Positions 47,244 through 58,999 of a DNA stretch of 64,000 bases are shown here, in pieces. The notes beneath the pieces are model-generated. The model searched no databases. It worked only from the letters and a program-made list of their open reading frames with translations, and was not told the origin of the DNA. The DNA lies in assembly GCA_003313425.1 (NCBI GenBank), contig NHZP01000045.1, positions 62,001 to 126,000 on the forward strand, in the 5' to 3' direction. Positions within the stretch are counted from its first letter, which is position 1, and each line of letters opens with the position of its first letter. The position numbers were made by a program, and so were the translations under genes. Source of the DNA: Pseudopyrenochaeta lycopersici (lineage: Eukaryota > Ascomycota > Dothideomycetes > Pleosporales > Pseudopyrenochaetaceae).

Positions 47244-50200
47244 ATGCAGAATTAACTAAAGAAGGTAGAAGATAAGATAATTAATATTTTAAAGTGTAAA
47301 GGTAAGTTTATAGCTGCGTTTAGTAGTAAGATAAGACCTGCTTAGGAAACGTTCCTAAGTAGCTAACTCTTAAGCGAACCTGCTATGCTAGCTAATTAGG
47401 TAATAGGAAGGAGTTAAAATAATAGTAACTTTACCTTTTACTATATTAACGAGCCTTAGTAGGGCTTTTAAGTAAAGTTAGGGAGAGAAAAATACCCTCT
47501 ACTGCTCAAACCCCCTCTAAATCTCGAGCCTGTAGTTAATCCTACAGAGCCTAAGTTTCTCTTTCTTACTTCCTATTACTATCTATTAAAACTTTCTAAG
47601 GTAGACATATAAGTACCTGCTAGGTACAAACTTTAAGCGATGTTACAGCTGCCTCAGACACCTAAACAGCCTAGAAAGCGTCTACCCCCACTGTTAAACC
47701 TAAATCCTTAACTAACTATAACTATAATTAAGCCTGCGCTAATAGAGATTATATAATTTACTAGTAAAGAAGCTATTAAAGACTACAGAACTAAGCTTAA
47801 GCGTTATAGTAATATTAAAGTCCCTTAGCACGCAGGGATTACAGTAGACACTTAGGTTTGAAACTTACTGCAAGTCTTACCTATTAAATAGAAGGGTATA
47901 GTAGATAATTAGATAGTAGCCTTAGTAACTTACTTTAATAAGACTTTAACTCTTATTATCGCGACTAGAGAATTTCTAAAAGGAAGACTAAGCCTAATAT
48001 TGTAGTATAAAGGTATTACTGCTTTTAAGCAGTAATATCCTATACTTAAGGACATAGATACTTATAAGAAGAAGAGGAAAAAGGAGATAGAGAGCGCTTT
48101 TACCTATCTAGATAAACACTATCAGCATGTACTAAGGCAGGTTCTTATTCTATATTCTGTTTAGGTAGTATACTTACACTCTAGCGTAACAGCAGTCTAA
48201 TAGTTACTGCGCAGGACCTTACTAGATAACCTCGCTCCCTTCCTTAACACAGCTCTTTACTATTAATAATAATCTGTAAGGAGGAGATAGAATAGATTTA
48301 TTAATATTACTAACTAGGAAGAAGTACGTTAGTAGATAGCTAACATACCTGCTTAGATAAAGAAGTATTATAAGGACAGTAACGCTAAGTTACACAGTAT
48401 TATTAATAAGCATAAGATACCTGCCTCTAGGATTACAGCTAACAATATAGACACGCGCTCTAGGGAGGGGTATCTTAACTAGATATTCTAGACAAAGGTA
48501 ATTAAATAGTATAGAAAGTAATTATATGTAGGAATAAAGCTTCCTCTAAATATAACTATTCCGCCTAAGTAGCTGTAGGAGAATTATTTTAGGTATTATA
48601 AGCAGACTAAGTTACTTCTTCCTGCTACTAGTAATAGTAAGAATAATTCTGCAGCTAAGGTTAGCGTCTAGACAACAGCCTTAGCAATAACTACCTCTAA
48701 ACGTGCTAGAAGCTAAAGCCCTACTACTTTATTAAATATTAGAGGGCGCACATAAGTTATTAAGCCTTCTAGTTTTAGTTACTAACGCATAAGTAAAGAA
48801 TTTAGAGGCGACATCTAGAATAAGCTAGAGAAGCTAGGCAAGCCTTAAACAGACAGGCTGTCTGTTACAGCTAAAAGTATTTAAGAAATCTAGCTAGAAG
48901 AACAACGTTTAAGAAGAAATAGGCGCACTTAATAATAAGTTAAGGCAGTAGAGGCCCTTTAAGAGAAATTCTGTCTTAGGCGGCGTTAGAGATTTCCCTC
49001 TACGCAGCCTCTCGCTCTAGATAAGATTCGCGTAAGAGACTTAGAGTTAGTAAGGTAGTTACGCGAAGAGTTAGAAATACTGCTAGTAATACTTAACAAC
49101 AGTATTAACGTTTAAGACTTAATTAAAGAAGACATCTCGCTTAAAACTAGTATCGCAGTAAAATCGCGTAAAGGATGTAACTATATAAATAAACAGTCTG
49201 CTCTAGTTAAAATAACCGCGTTACTTACGTCTAAGAAGTTAAATAATAGTAAGCGCGTTCAGCTAATTAATACCTAGTATTAAGAGTGTATAAATTTTAG
49301 CACTCTTAAGGATAGACAGGGTAGTTAGGTATTTAACTATCGTAGGGTGTGCTAGTAACATTATTATTACGTAGCTAGTAAGATAGGCCTACTTACTTAA
49401 AGTCTTAGTATTTTAAATACAGTTTAGCTGCTTAAGATACTATACTATTATTAGGATTAATAGGGTTAGCTTTAATCAGACCCAGTAACTTAAGTTCTAT
49501 TCTTAGCCCTGTTTTAAGGAGACTATACACATTAAGACCTAAAGAGCTATTATTATTGCCTAGTAAAAGTTTAAGTCTAGATTAACTAGGATAAAGTTGC
49601 TAAGGCTCTTAATTAGGGAGTATATATTAAAGCATTTAAGGAGTATAGTAGTGTTACCTACGATACCTTTAGCTAGATTTTTAAGGATCCTAAGCTAGTC
49701 TTAATCCTTAATTAGAGTTTTAACATATACCTCTACTACACACAGCTAATTAATAGTAAGAGTAACCTTAGCTAGTATTAGGTAATGTATTATTTATTAA
49801 TACAGCAGCTTATGCGTAGTAACGTTAAGTATTAGCTGTTGTACGCAGTCTTGCGAAAAGAGCCTAACCTAATTTCTTACCCTTACTACACGAAATACAC
49901 TAAGCCTAGGGATAAGACTTACTTCTATTATATTAACTTAAACATCTCTAAGGCTATATACTTAGGCAGGAGTATAGATATTATCTAAGGAAGCGTCTCT
50001 TTTAATAATAAAGATAAAGATAACTATACGTAGATACTACGTAGCTTTTATAATATTATCTATAAGTACTAAAACTAGCAAGAAAACTTAGGACTTAAGA
50101 ACTCTACTAGTTACATTAAAGGATAGGATAATAAGAGGGACTGGCTAGAGAATTGCAGTGCGAAATTCCCTAACGTTAAATAGTTTAGTTAGCCTTACAA

Positions 50201-51101
50201 GGCTAGTTATGTCTATATCTCTAATCCTAGGCTGCCTTATAGATCTACTAGACCTGCAACTAAGTAATAACAAACTATCTTGCCTTAGTTTATTAAGGTA
50301 GAAGAGGACATAACTACAATAGAGATTCCTAAGATAGGCTCCTATCAAGAGCTTACTACTGCCTTTTAAAGCTTAACTGCCGCGCTAAAGTTACCTTCTA
50401 GACACTTAAATTACTATAGCGGCGTTAAGTAGGCCTTTCCTAGAGATATTACACTAGTATACTTGTTAAACATTACTAAGGCTGTAAACTATTAGCTAAG
50501 ATAGGACTCTCCGCTAGTCTTAAAGGAACTAACTAACTTATTCACAGATTAGCCTAATCCTAGTTTAATCTATTAATTTATTAAGGATACTAGGAAGGCT
50601 ACAGTAAAAATAATTAAAGAGTATTAGGTTGTCTGCTAGCATTATAAGAAGCTTACTTTTAAGGAAGATAAAGACCTTAGCGTACCTAATAGGTTATTCT
50701 TCTTAAATAAAGGTATAAATCTAACTTAGGAAGCTAAGTAGTAAAAGCATAATAGGCAGGTTAAATAACGCACTACCCTAGATAAGGTTCTTAAGGAGCT
50801 TTCTAATAATCCTAATAGCAAGGCTGCTAGGATGCTAGACAGGAAGGAGAAACTAAGGCGTCTGTCTATCTAAAGCGCAACTAAGTCTTTATAGACTTTA
50901 ACTTATGCTAGTTTATAAAAGTTATTATTACAGTAATAGGCGCTAAGTTAATATTCGCCTAGTTAGTTACCTATAGGACCTCCTCTCGCGCCTTCTCGTC
51001 CTAGGCAAGCGCAACCTAACATAAGCGCGTTAAATCTACATACACTGTCGCAGACTCCTCATCGTAGCAAGAGGATTAAGGAGATCAAGAAGAAGAAGTA
51101 A
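47244..51101 (+). pseudogene. ORF3: ~1285-codon protein with 2OG-Fe(II) dioxygenase-like domain
   Basis: ATG 47244, the motif blocks and the terminal TAA at 51099 all fall in one frame, so no net indel has occurred; damage is by many RIP-type stops. The N-terminal two thirds are basic and Pro-rich with no recognised domain. The domain at about residues 780-1030 has TYF-x-HxD-LN (HxD codons 49929-49937, now Tyr-Ile-Asn), GSVSF-NN-D-DN, and RIS-PRLPH (His codon 50238-50240, now Tyr) followed by a basic Arg stretch and TILPxF. HxD...H...R is the iron and 2-oxoglutarate binding pattern of phytanoyl-dioxygenase-like enzymes. The tail is Lys-rich (ending KKKK). The same domain is at about 1340-1860. 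The substrate is unknown; a role in modifying chromatin, nucleic acid or a small molecule is speculation. Confidence 0.6.
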
Positions 51102-51129
51102 GGGTAATTTAGCTGCACTGTTAAGAGCC

Positions 51130-51178
51130 TAACTAATTAGCAGTTATTAGGTAAGGCTTAACAGACTCTAATTAGCTA
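51130..51178. repeat. hairpin-type repeat after ORF3 (copy A3)
   Basis: CTAATTAG (51133-51140) and CTAATTAG (51168-51175) bound a 27-bp core 30 bp after the ORF3 stop. It is shorter than the other copies and the inner stem is weak. Confidence 0.45.
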
Positions 51179-51535
51179 AGTACCTCTAAGTTATTTAAGA
51201 GATACTAGGATAATAGTATACTTACTAGCGTCTTTAACAGTAAAGTTAAGGCGCGTTTTCTTTTATTTTTCCTACTGTCTTTAAGAGATTTAATAATAAA
51301 GTGCGAGAGTTTATAAAGGAACCTGTACAATTATAAGGACTGCTCCTCCTGCAGAAATACAGCTTATGCTGCCTTCCCTTTATTTGTAGGGTAATAATTT
51401 CTTTCTTTCTTTTCTTTTTTTATATGTCTTTTTACAGCTCTCTTCTCCTCTTACTAATAGTTCTGCTTATAAAGAGAAGGAATAATAAGTAAGATTTGTA
51501 AGCTTAATAGGACTAAGCTTAAAGTAGGGGAGGTT

Positions 51536-51913
51536 TGTGCTGTTATACAGGGTACCTAAGTAATTAGGTAATAATAGGTTTCCTTTGTAAGCGAAATTTA
51601 GTGATAAAACTTAGAGATGTGAGAGATCTTAACATTATGCACTAAACGTAATGCACTATACACTACACACTACGATAATTTACTTTAAAACTAAGATTTT
51701 GTAAAGTAGCTAGTGTATTAGTTACGTTAATTCAATAAGATTTCAGACCATTTTGTTTATTACTTTTAATCAGGCTCCATACTTACCTTCGTTTCTGGCA
51801 GACTGCACAGGCAGGGCTGCTCCTGTTATTCACGCACGTTTGATTCCAACGTTACCTCTCATTCACAACACCAGAACTGCGGGATTGTGCCGAACCACCT
51901 TGTTAACTCCACA
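51536..51913 (+). repeat. 3' LTR of the 12.9-kb element
   Basis: It begins TGTGCTGTTATACAG after the polypurine tract and ends TTGTTAACTCCACA. The first ~185 bp are heavily RIP-mutated and the last ~190 bp are nearly clean; the change is near 51720-51740. Confidence 0.92.
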
Positions 51914-52446
51914 CTATGTGTTTCTAAACGTGCGATAGTTACTTAACTAGCTCCTCGTAGAAGTCTTTAAACGTAGTCCTACCCTTCTAGGGTACAACGT
52001 ATTATCTGTAATTCTAGAAATTAATACTGCGATTAGGTACACGCGTGATTTACTGCGTTAATTAAGGCTAGTTAGATATTCTTAATTAAGTTACTAACTT
52101 ATCTAATAAGCCTAGAGTTTAAGGCGGCAGTAGGAGTTTTAGCACAACAGCTCGTCGAGGTAGTGTGCCTAGTAGGTCCCTCCTAGAACCGCTTATAATT
52201 ATTTACTTAGTTAAACTAGTTTATAAAATATAGCAGCGTCTAGTAAAGGTTAATAGTTAGCTGCTAGTAAGATATTAATTATTAAAAAAGAGAAGTAACA
52301 AGCTTCGCAGGCTTGGTTTTTATCCTTTCGTTACTATATATTATTTCTTAACCTTACCTTTACCTACACTAATTATAATAGGTAATTTTCGTTGCTTTTT
52401 AACTGTTTGTTTTGTTATTAGTGGGCGTAAACGTAAAGTTAGCGCG

Positions 52447-52510
52447 TTAGCTAATCACAGGGTTTCCTAGGTCACGCTAGTCACACCTAGGGCAGATCCT
52501 AATTAGCTAA
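52447..52510 (-). repeat. hairpin repeat between pol and ORF3 (copy B2)
   Basis: This 64-bp unit has an outer TTAGCTAAT/ATTAGCTAA stem and an inner CCTAGGT/ACCTAGG stem. It pairs in sequence with 57388-57451 and sits at the place corresponding to 47121-47178. Confidence 0.65.
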
Positions 52511-55500
52511 AACCTACGCTAGGCATCTAAAATTCACATCCACAACAGCTTACTACCTATTTGTTTCCTATTATATTGTAAATATATAAGGTAATTTTAC
52601 TTACTTATATTACCTTCCCCTCCCTTACTTAAAGACTTTTAGCCGTCCCTTAGCCTACAATAGTTTGTCTTTAGACATCATGTTAGATTTAGAATCTATA
52701 AATTCTTTAGAATACGCCTTTTTCTCTATTATTATTAACCTCCTTAGTATAACTTAGACTAATATGTAGTTTAGGTAGGTTACTACATCTAATATTATAA
52801 CTAGGTCTTAATTAACTAATTTTCTAGATTTAAGGTTTCGCAGGCGACCTCCCTCTACTTTAGGCTTGTTATTACCTAGTTTATCTTAAGACTAGTTAAA
52901 CTAAGCTAGTAGCTCTTAAAAGAGGTGTACCTTATCCTATAATAATAGTTCCTATAATTTTATTCTTCCTTAGTCTTTAGTAGCTATATTTAACAGGTCT
53001 CTCTAGATAAATAGCTTTAAATAATAGCCTAGCGTAGTGTAGGTAAACCTTAATCTGTTAAGGTCTTTAAGTCTATAGGTACCTTAATCCTTAAATACTT
53101 CTAAGATTTAATATAGACCTAACTATCTTATAGTTAGTTTTCTTAACCTAGATATATTAATCTTACGTATTAAATCCTATAGCAGGACTAAGTCTCTATC
53201 CTTTATCTCTTATTATTTAATTTCTTTATAATTATCCTAGTATTCCTTTTTTGCTGCACGCATTTACTTAGTTTTTATAACTGCCTCTTTAATAAGCTAG
53301 TCTCTAAGGTTAATCTGTATTACTTATACTATAAGAAGATATTCTTTATTATAGATTTAGTAGAAGGGAAGTAACTGCTAGGTTAGTAAGGCTAGCTTAA
53401 TTAGTAGGACTAGGTTTTATCTAGTAATAAGTTAGAAGGCTAAATATCTAGTTTGTTCCTAGATTAATATCCTGTCTGCTAACAACACAGCTAAGAGATT
53501 CGTAACCTATAATCTTAGTAACTTAGTAAGCGTATTTATAATTAGTTTATAACTGCCTTTAACTTTGCCTATTACTTAAGGGTTATAAGCTAATAATTAG
53601 ACGCGCCTAATCTTGTATATCTTAGCGAGGGCTACGACGACTTTAGTAAAATCAGGCCCTCTATCTACTATTAATTTCCTTATTATACTCTACCTGCATA
53701 TAATTTCTTTGTAGATAAACTTTGCAATAGTTAAGGACTTATTATTAGGGATTGCGCGACCTTTAACCTATCTAGATAGGTATTCCCTAGCAAGGACTAG
53801 AAATCTTTTTCTGTTTTACTCTAGTATATATACTACGTTAATTATAATTATTTCCTACAGCGCGTAACTATAAGTGTTAGTAAGCATATCTACTATGCAC
53901 TTAGAAGATCTTAGTTAGCATTCTTTACAGGCTGATATTTAAAGCTTAACGTCGCTGTATATACTTTTCTACTAATACCTTTATACTATTATGCTATTAC
54001 ACGCCTATAACACCTTAATATCTAATAACATTATAGATATTACTTATAGCTGCTGCTCGTAAGTTAGGGTTATTAACTACCCTACAGACTATAATATTTC
54101 GTAATATTTTTCTAAATAGATAGCTATCTCTAATAAAGAAGTTTATAGCTTTCTTTTTCTATACCTAAAGTTCCTTCCTTATAAGATTAGGTAGAAGGTT
54201 TAGTAATAGGAGGAATTAGGCGATTTCCTCTAAAGTATTTAAGTATTTGTTCTTTAAGGCCTGTCCTTAAATAGGTAGCGCCTTATCTATCGCGCTAATT
54301 AGGTGTTTAATATATTCCTCTAAATTATCCTCTATCTAATCTAGTAGTTCCTGTCTATTAGGTTTTAGGTACCGCGATAATACGTTAGCTACTACGTGCT
54401 TTTTGCTAGGCACGTGCTTAATATTAAATTCCTATATAAGAATCGCGGCTATCTATCTATTTATAACAGATCCTAGCGTCTTAGCTAATAATTAGTTTAA
54501 CTGCGCGATTAACGTCTGCGCGTCTGTCTTAATTATAAAGTTCTGCCTATATAGCTAAGTTCTGAATTTCTTTAGTGCCTAAAGCACTGCCCTACATTTA
54601 AGCTTAGTTAAATACTACTAACTTTTAGCTCGTAACTATATTATACTTTTAAACTAATAAGGATAACGCTTCCTATCCTTACCTTCTTATTTAAGTACAG
54701 CTCCTCTACCTTCTTTACTTCTATTAACTCTAAGGTAGAATTTCTGTCTATATTTATAATCTAGGCTAGCTAATATAGGCGTATTAGTAATTTTATTTTT
54801 TAGATCCTATATTACTTCTTATTACAGCGATTCTTATACCTATTCTGTTTTATTTTATAAGAGGGTAAATAACAGTTTTACTTAAATAGCGAAACTTAGT
54901 ACCTAGATACGATAATAGACACATATTCTAAGGAATATCTGCACTTCCTTTACGTTCCTGCATTTAGACTATTCTTAAATCTTAGCTACTTTCTAGTAAT
55001 CTAGGTGCCTTCCTTTAGTACCTACTTTATATCTAATAATACCTAGCCTGTCTATTCCCTAGTAACACTTTATTCCTAAGACTATAGCCCTAGCTCTTTT
55101 AATATTAGTAAGTACTCTATCTAGCTATTAGATATATTCTAGCACGTATCTTTAAACTCCTAGCAATGCTTCTTCGTTATTATACGTTAATTTTAAGCTA
55201 CTACACGTAATATTATCTAGGAATAGCGCAGTGTAAGGCTAATATCTAATTAGGATTTTTATTATTATCTACTAAAAAGCATTAACTAAGTTTGTAGCTC
55301 CTTAAACTATCGTGCATAATCTTAATAACCTAATTAGCGTTTAGAATGCAGTTATGTCTCTGCTTTTAGGGTAAAGTATAATCTAATTATATCCTAAAAA
55401 TAGATCTATAAGAGAGAGGATCTTATATCTAGTAAATTATTCTAAGAATTTATTAGCTGTTAGTAGGAGATTTACATCCTGTATTAAAACCTTATTTATA

Positions 55501-56038
55501 TAAACCGCGTTGTTAATAAGCTAGTACTTCTTATCTTTCTTAGCAACTAGGAACTACAGGTTCCTATACTAACTATTACACTATTTAAGGGTTCCTTAGT
55601 TAATTCTTTCTTAAAATATTACTACTACTTCTTCCTTAATCCCTCTTAGCATAAGAAAAACTTAACCTGCTATACTTTATAAGGTATTATCTTTATCTTA
55701 TATAGCAGGCACACGTTTTTCCTAATCCTTCCTAATTTAGTAAAGGTAAAGGCTATTACTACTTCTTAATTTATTAACATATCTAGTATTAACTACTTTT
55801 CTTAGGCCTGCAGGGATCTAAGCTTTAGTTAATTTATTTATTTAGAAGTAAGGCGAGACCCTTGTAGAAAATCTGCGTATTATTATTTAAAGAGATAATT
55901 AGAAGGTCCTAGGCTAGGTCCCTTTAGGCTTAAGTAAAGTAACTAGTTCTTAACTGCGATTTCTAGCTAGTCTTCCCTTCTAAATTCTATTAGTTCTAAG
56001 GGGCGCGGCTTATTAATTAGCCTTACTTTGTCTGCTAC

Positions 56039-56403
56039 TGTAGAGTTAACAAGGTGGTTCGGCACAATCCCGCAGTTCTGGTGTTGTGAATGAGAGGTGA
56101 CGCTGGAATCAAATGTGCGTGAATAACAGGAGCAGCCCTGCCTGTGCAGTCTGCCAGAAACGAAGGTAAGTATGGAGCCTGATTAAAAGTAATAAACAAA
56201 ATGGTCTGAAATCTCATTGAATTGACGTAGCTAATGCACTAGCTACTTCGCAAAATCTCAGTTTTGAAGTGAATTGTCGTGGTGTGTGGTGCATGGTGCA
56301 TGAGGTTTGGTGCATGTCGCATCTCCACGTCTTATCACCAAATTTCGCTGACAAAGGAAACCCATCATCACCTGATTGCCCAGGTACCCTGTGCAACGGC
56401 ACA
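56039..56403 (-). mobile_element. 365-bp solo LTR (family B) with CTAC target duplication
   Basis: The plus-strand ends are TGTAGAGTTAACAAGG and GCAACGGCACA, with CTAC on both sides (56035-56038 and 56404-56407). It is practically free of RIP, although it sits in heavily mutated pol sequence. A GTGCATG motif is repeated near 56289-56313. Open frames inside are not genes. Confidence 0.9.
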
Positions 56404-57387
56404 CTACCTTCTTGTATATTATATTAACTTACAACTACTGTCTTTGCTAGCTCTAAGTTTAGTAGTTTAGTTCGCACATAATACTTTTAAGGTTTACTTC
56501 TAGACTAGCTGTCGCGTTTAATAAGATACGTTGTAACGCAGTATAGTTCTTTCGTACTTATAACTTGCTTCTGTCTTATATAGTAAATAAGTGCGAAAAG
56601 TCTCTAAAATCTAACTTATTGTTAATAAGATAGACTTCCTAGTAATGCTTAGCTTAAGTAATGTTACTAATATCCTTGTTTTCTAGGGTGTTAATGTTAG
56701 TATGTGAACGTACTTCCTCTATCTGTGCGCTCGCATCTAGTTTTCTAAGCTATTAGAATCTACTACTACTATACTTAGGTAAAAGGGCGTCGGATCTAAT
56801 GCCAGGAAGACTGCGTTCCTTGTTCTATCCTTAGAGATTACTTAACACGTGACCTAACTATACACGTTATACTAGATAGCTAACCTTACTGTAGAACACT
56901 AAGGGTTACTAAGGATAGCTAACCTTGTTAGATTAGCTATTATTTAGAAGTGCGTTCTTGTAATAACCTCCCCTACTTTAATAGGGACGTCCTAAGCCGT
57001 GCTAATAAAGGCGTTAGTGTCTCCTGTTGCACTTATAATTCTATTTATCTGTCTAGGACGTTACTCTATAGCCTTGTAGATAATACTTAAGGCTTATACT
57101 GCGCTTAATCTTAAGAGGTTTATTTACGAACCTGTGTTAATAAGGCATTTAACTGCGTTCCTGTTAAACAATGCCTAATAAATAGGAAAGTCGCAATATA
57201 TTAGTTTTATTCCTCTAAGCCTTTCCTGCGTAGCTACCCTTTTCGCTATAACCTTATCCTTATTAATCTAGGTGTTAGATTTACTATTAATAATATGTTG
57301 CTGCTGCGCGTTATATATAGTTACGATCACGTTACATTTTAACACCTAGGGTTTAGGTTCCTCGCGTTTATTAGGGTTTAGATAGTT

Positions 57388-57451
57388 CTAGCTAATTACA
57401 GGGCTTCCTAGGTTAAGCTTAGCGCACCTAGGGCGGCTCCTAATTAGCTAG
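57388..57451 (-). repeat. hairpin repeat between gag and pol (copy B1)
   Basis: This 64-bp unit has outer CTAGCTAATTA/TAATTAGCTAG and inner CCTAGGT/ACCTAGG stems around a 12-base loop. It is matched by 52447-52510 and is equivalent in place to 42261-42318. Confidence 0.7.
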
Positions 57452-58590
57452 CTTACTAAAACTATCGCGTTTACTTCTATAGGGCGTTTCTTAGTCCCTT
57501 CTTCTTCCTAAAGGAGCTTTCTAACCTAGCCTTTAATATTATTCTGCCTAAGTAAGTCTCTCATAGTTAATCCTTATACTTTTTACTTTAAGATAGCTAA
57601 TATAATCCTAGATAGTTAGTAGATTTCTAGGCTTTATTCTTTATTATAAGTCTCTTAGAATTAAACCTTTTTTTCTTTACCTTAATACGCGTAATTAATA
57701 GGTAGCTTAAGGTAATCTAGTATCTAATAGGGTGGCAGCTTAGCAGTAACTGTTACTCCTCTGTGCGGCGTTATAACAGGCACGCCCGCAGGTCCTATAT
57801 CGTGTATAATCTTATCGCCCTCGTATCTTTATCTTAAAGTAGGCGTAGCTAAAGTAGTTAGCCTTTTCTCTATAAATTAGCTTAGCTCTTTATTTTAGTT
57901 TCTTAGTAGTTATCTAGCTAAAATCTTTTATAGCTACGCAGGCTTTTATACCTCGCCTTAGTAAACTTGTTCTAGAGTTTTATCTTTACTTAGTGTTACT
58001 TTTTAACTAGCTGTATAGACTTCTGCAGCTTCTAAGAGGTCCTTAGGAAACGCCCCTATAATAATATTATTACTATCTACGTAATTAAGGCTTATAACTA
58101 AGCTGTGATGTTACTAGTTAAGCATGCAATTTTCCTAGAAGTTATGAAACTTATCTTCTATATCTATCTTAGTTCCTGCGCCAAGGATTTCTGTAACGCT
58201 GTTAGCTACAGGGTTCTCTTGTTGTTGACTTCGTCCTAGGCTCCTCACCCTTGCGCGTGAGTCTATTCCTCTAAACATGTCTAGCCTTACTACTAAAGCT
58301 AGCTAGTCTAACACATTCTTAGGTACTTTAAAGAATTCTGTGACCTTCTTTTTTAGCTAGTTAAGCTGAAAGCTTGGCGGAATAGACCTAGTAATTTCTC
58401 TAAAATAATAGATCCTGCGGTTATCTTCCTTTATAAAGAAAGTAGACACCTAGCCTAATAAGATAAGCTCGCGGTATATATTATAATCTCGAACTAGATA
58501 AGCTGCTGAGCTATACATATTGCATGTAAGGCGTTGTTCTCGTCCTTACACTTACGTAGAGCCTTGTCTCTAATCGACGTTTAGAGGTAC

Positions 58591-58812
58591 TGTCACGAGA
58601 GGCTACGAGTAGGGATTTCAACGCTTAACTAATAGCTTAATTATTATACTACGTACTATCTTAGGTATAATACAAGATGTTGCGTAAAGAAGAGAAGAGA
58701 ATAGAAACTTAGGTGCAGAAGAATACTCAGGGGCTAGGCCTGTGCTCGAGCTCAGGCCTTGACAGGGCTAGCCAATTTAGGTGTTGCGGGAACCACGGTG
58801 GTTACCGTGACA
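58591..58812 (-). repeat. 3' LTR of the 58591-64000 element
   Basis: The minus strand runs TGTCACGGTAACCACCGTGG to GCCTCTCGTGACA, 222 bp, with a perfect inverted CGGT-AACCACCG-type palindrome at its start. The inner flank is AAGAGGGGGG on the minus strand (58816-58825), a polypurine tract. Confidence 0.9.
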
Positions 58813-58999
58813 GTACCCCCCTCTTACTCTTGAGCTCCTGCGAGGGGTGTTTGTGGAGCAGTGTCGTTGCTGGTGTCAGGTTCGTGTCTTTGCGTAGTAA
58901 GGACCTTACTCTTACTCTTGCGCAGTTTTAGGTGGCTCCAAGATGTTAGGGTACCTCTCATAGAAATCAGTTACGGCTTAATTGTCCTTCAGGTCTGTA

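Larger units (their letters stand above)
39054..51913 (+). mobile_element. 12.9-kb three-ORF LTR retroelement (family B), RIP-inactivated
   Basis: Two LTRs of exactly 378 bp (39054-39431 and 51536-51913) bound a leader with a GC-rich minisatellite, a gag-like region from ATG 40101, a pol region (aspartic protease, RT-RNase H, integrase) and a third ORF from ATG 47244 to TAA 51099. A polypurine tract AAAGTAGGGGAGGTT (51521-51535) abuts the 3' LTR. Nearly 13 kb is about twice the usual length of a fungal gypsy element; the excess is mainly the third ORF. The bases beside the outer ends (GTAG left, CTAT right) do not form a target duplication, although solo LTRs of the family have perfect 4-bp ones, so the flanks may have been rearranged. 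Confidence 0.8.
51914..58590 (-). mobile_element. related three-ORF element, minus strand, truncated at both ends
   Basis: Reading down the minus strand, 58560-57460 matches the gag-like region of the 12.9-kb element from its middle (compare 41290-41700). A hairpin repeat lies at 57451-57388. Protease and RT follow at about 57380-54800 (LIDLFLGYN-like and FLDNIT-like blocks near 55400-55160), integrase at about 54000-52900, a second hairpin at 52510-52447, then the first ~500 bp of ORF3, cut at the LTR ending at 51913. The 5' LTR and gag start are cut at 58590. A solo LTR splits it at 56039-56403. The sequence is clearly diverged from the other element, so it is a separate subfamily. Confidence 0.65.

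Noticed and set aside
50145..50348. 67-residue minus-strand frame
   Set aside because: It is the antisense shadow of ORF3 of the 12.9-kb element, where reverse reading avoids RIP-made stops.
56035..56470. several open frames around 56.0-56.5 kb, and matching ones at 51753-51938
   Set aside because: All lie in family B LTR copies, and the same peptide recurs only because the LTR is repeated.
58587..58816. GTAC on both sides of the LTR at 58591, suggesting a solo LTR
   Set aside because: The right-hand side is a polypurine tract and pol of the same element, and a second LTR starts at 63901, so the match is coincidental.
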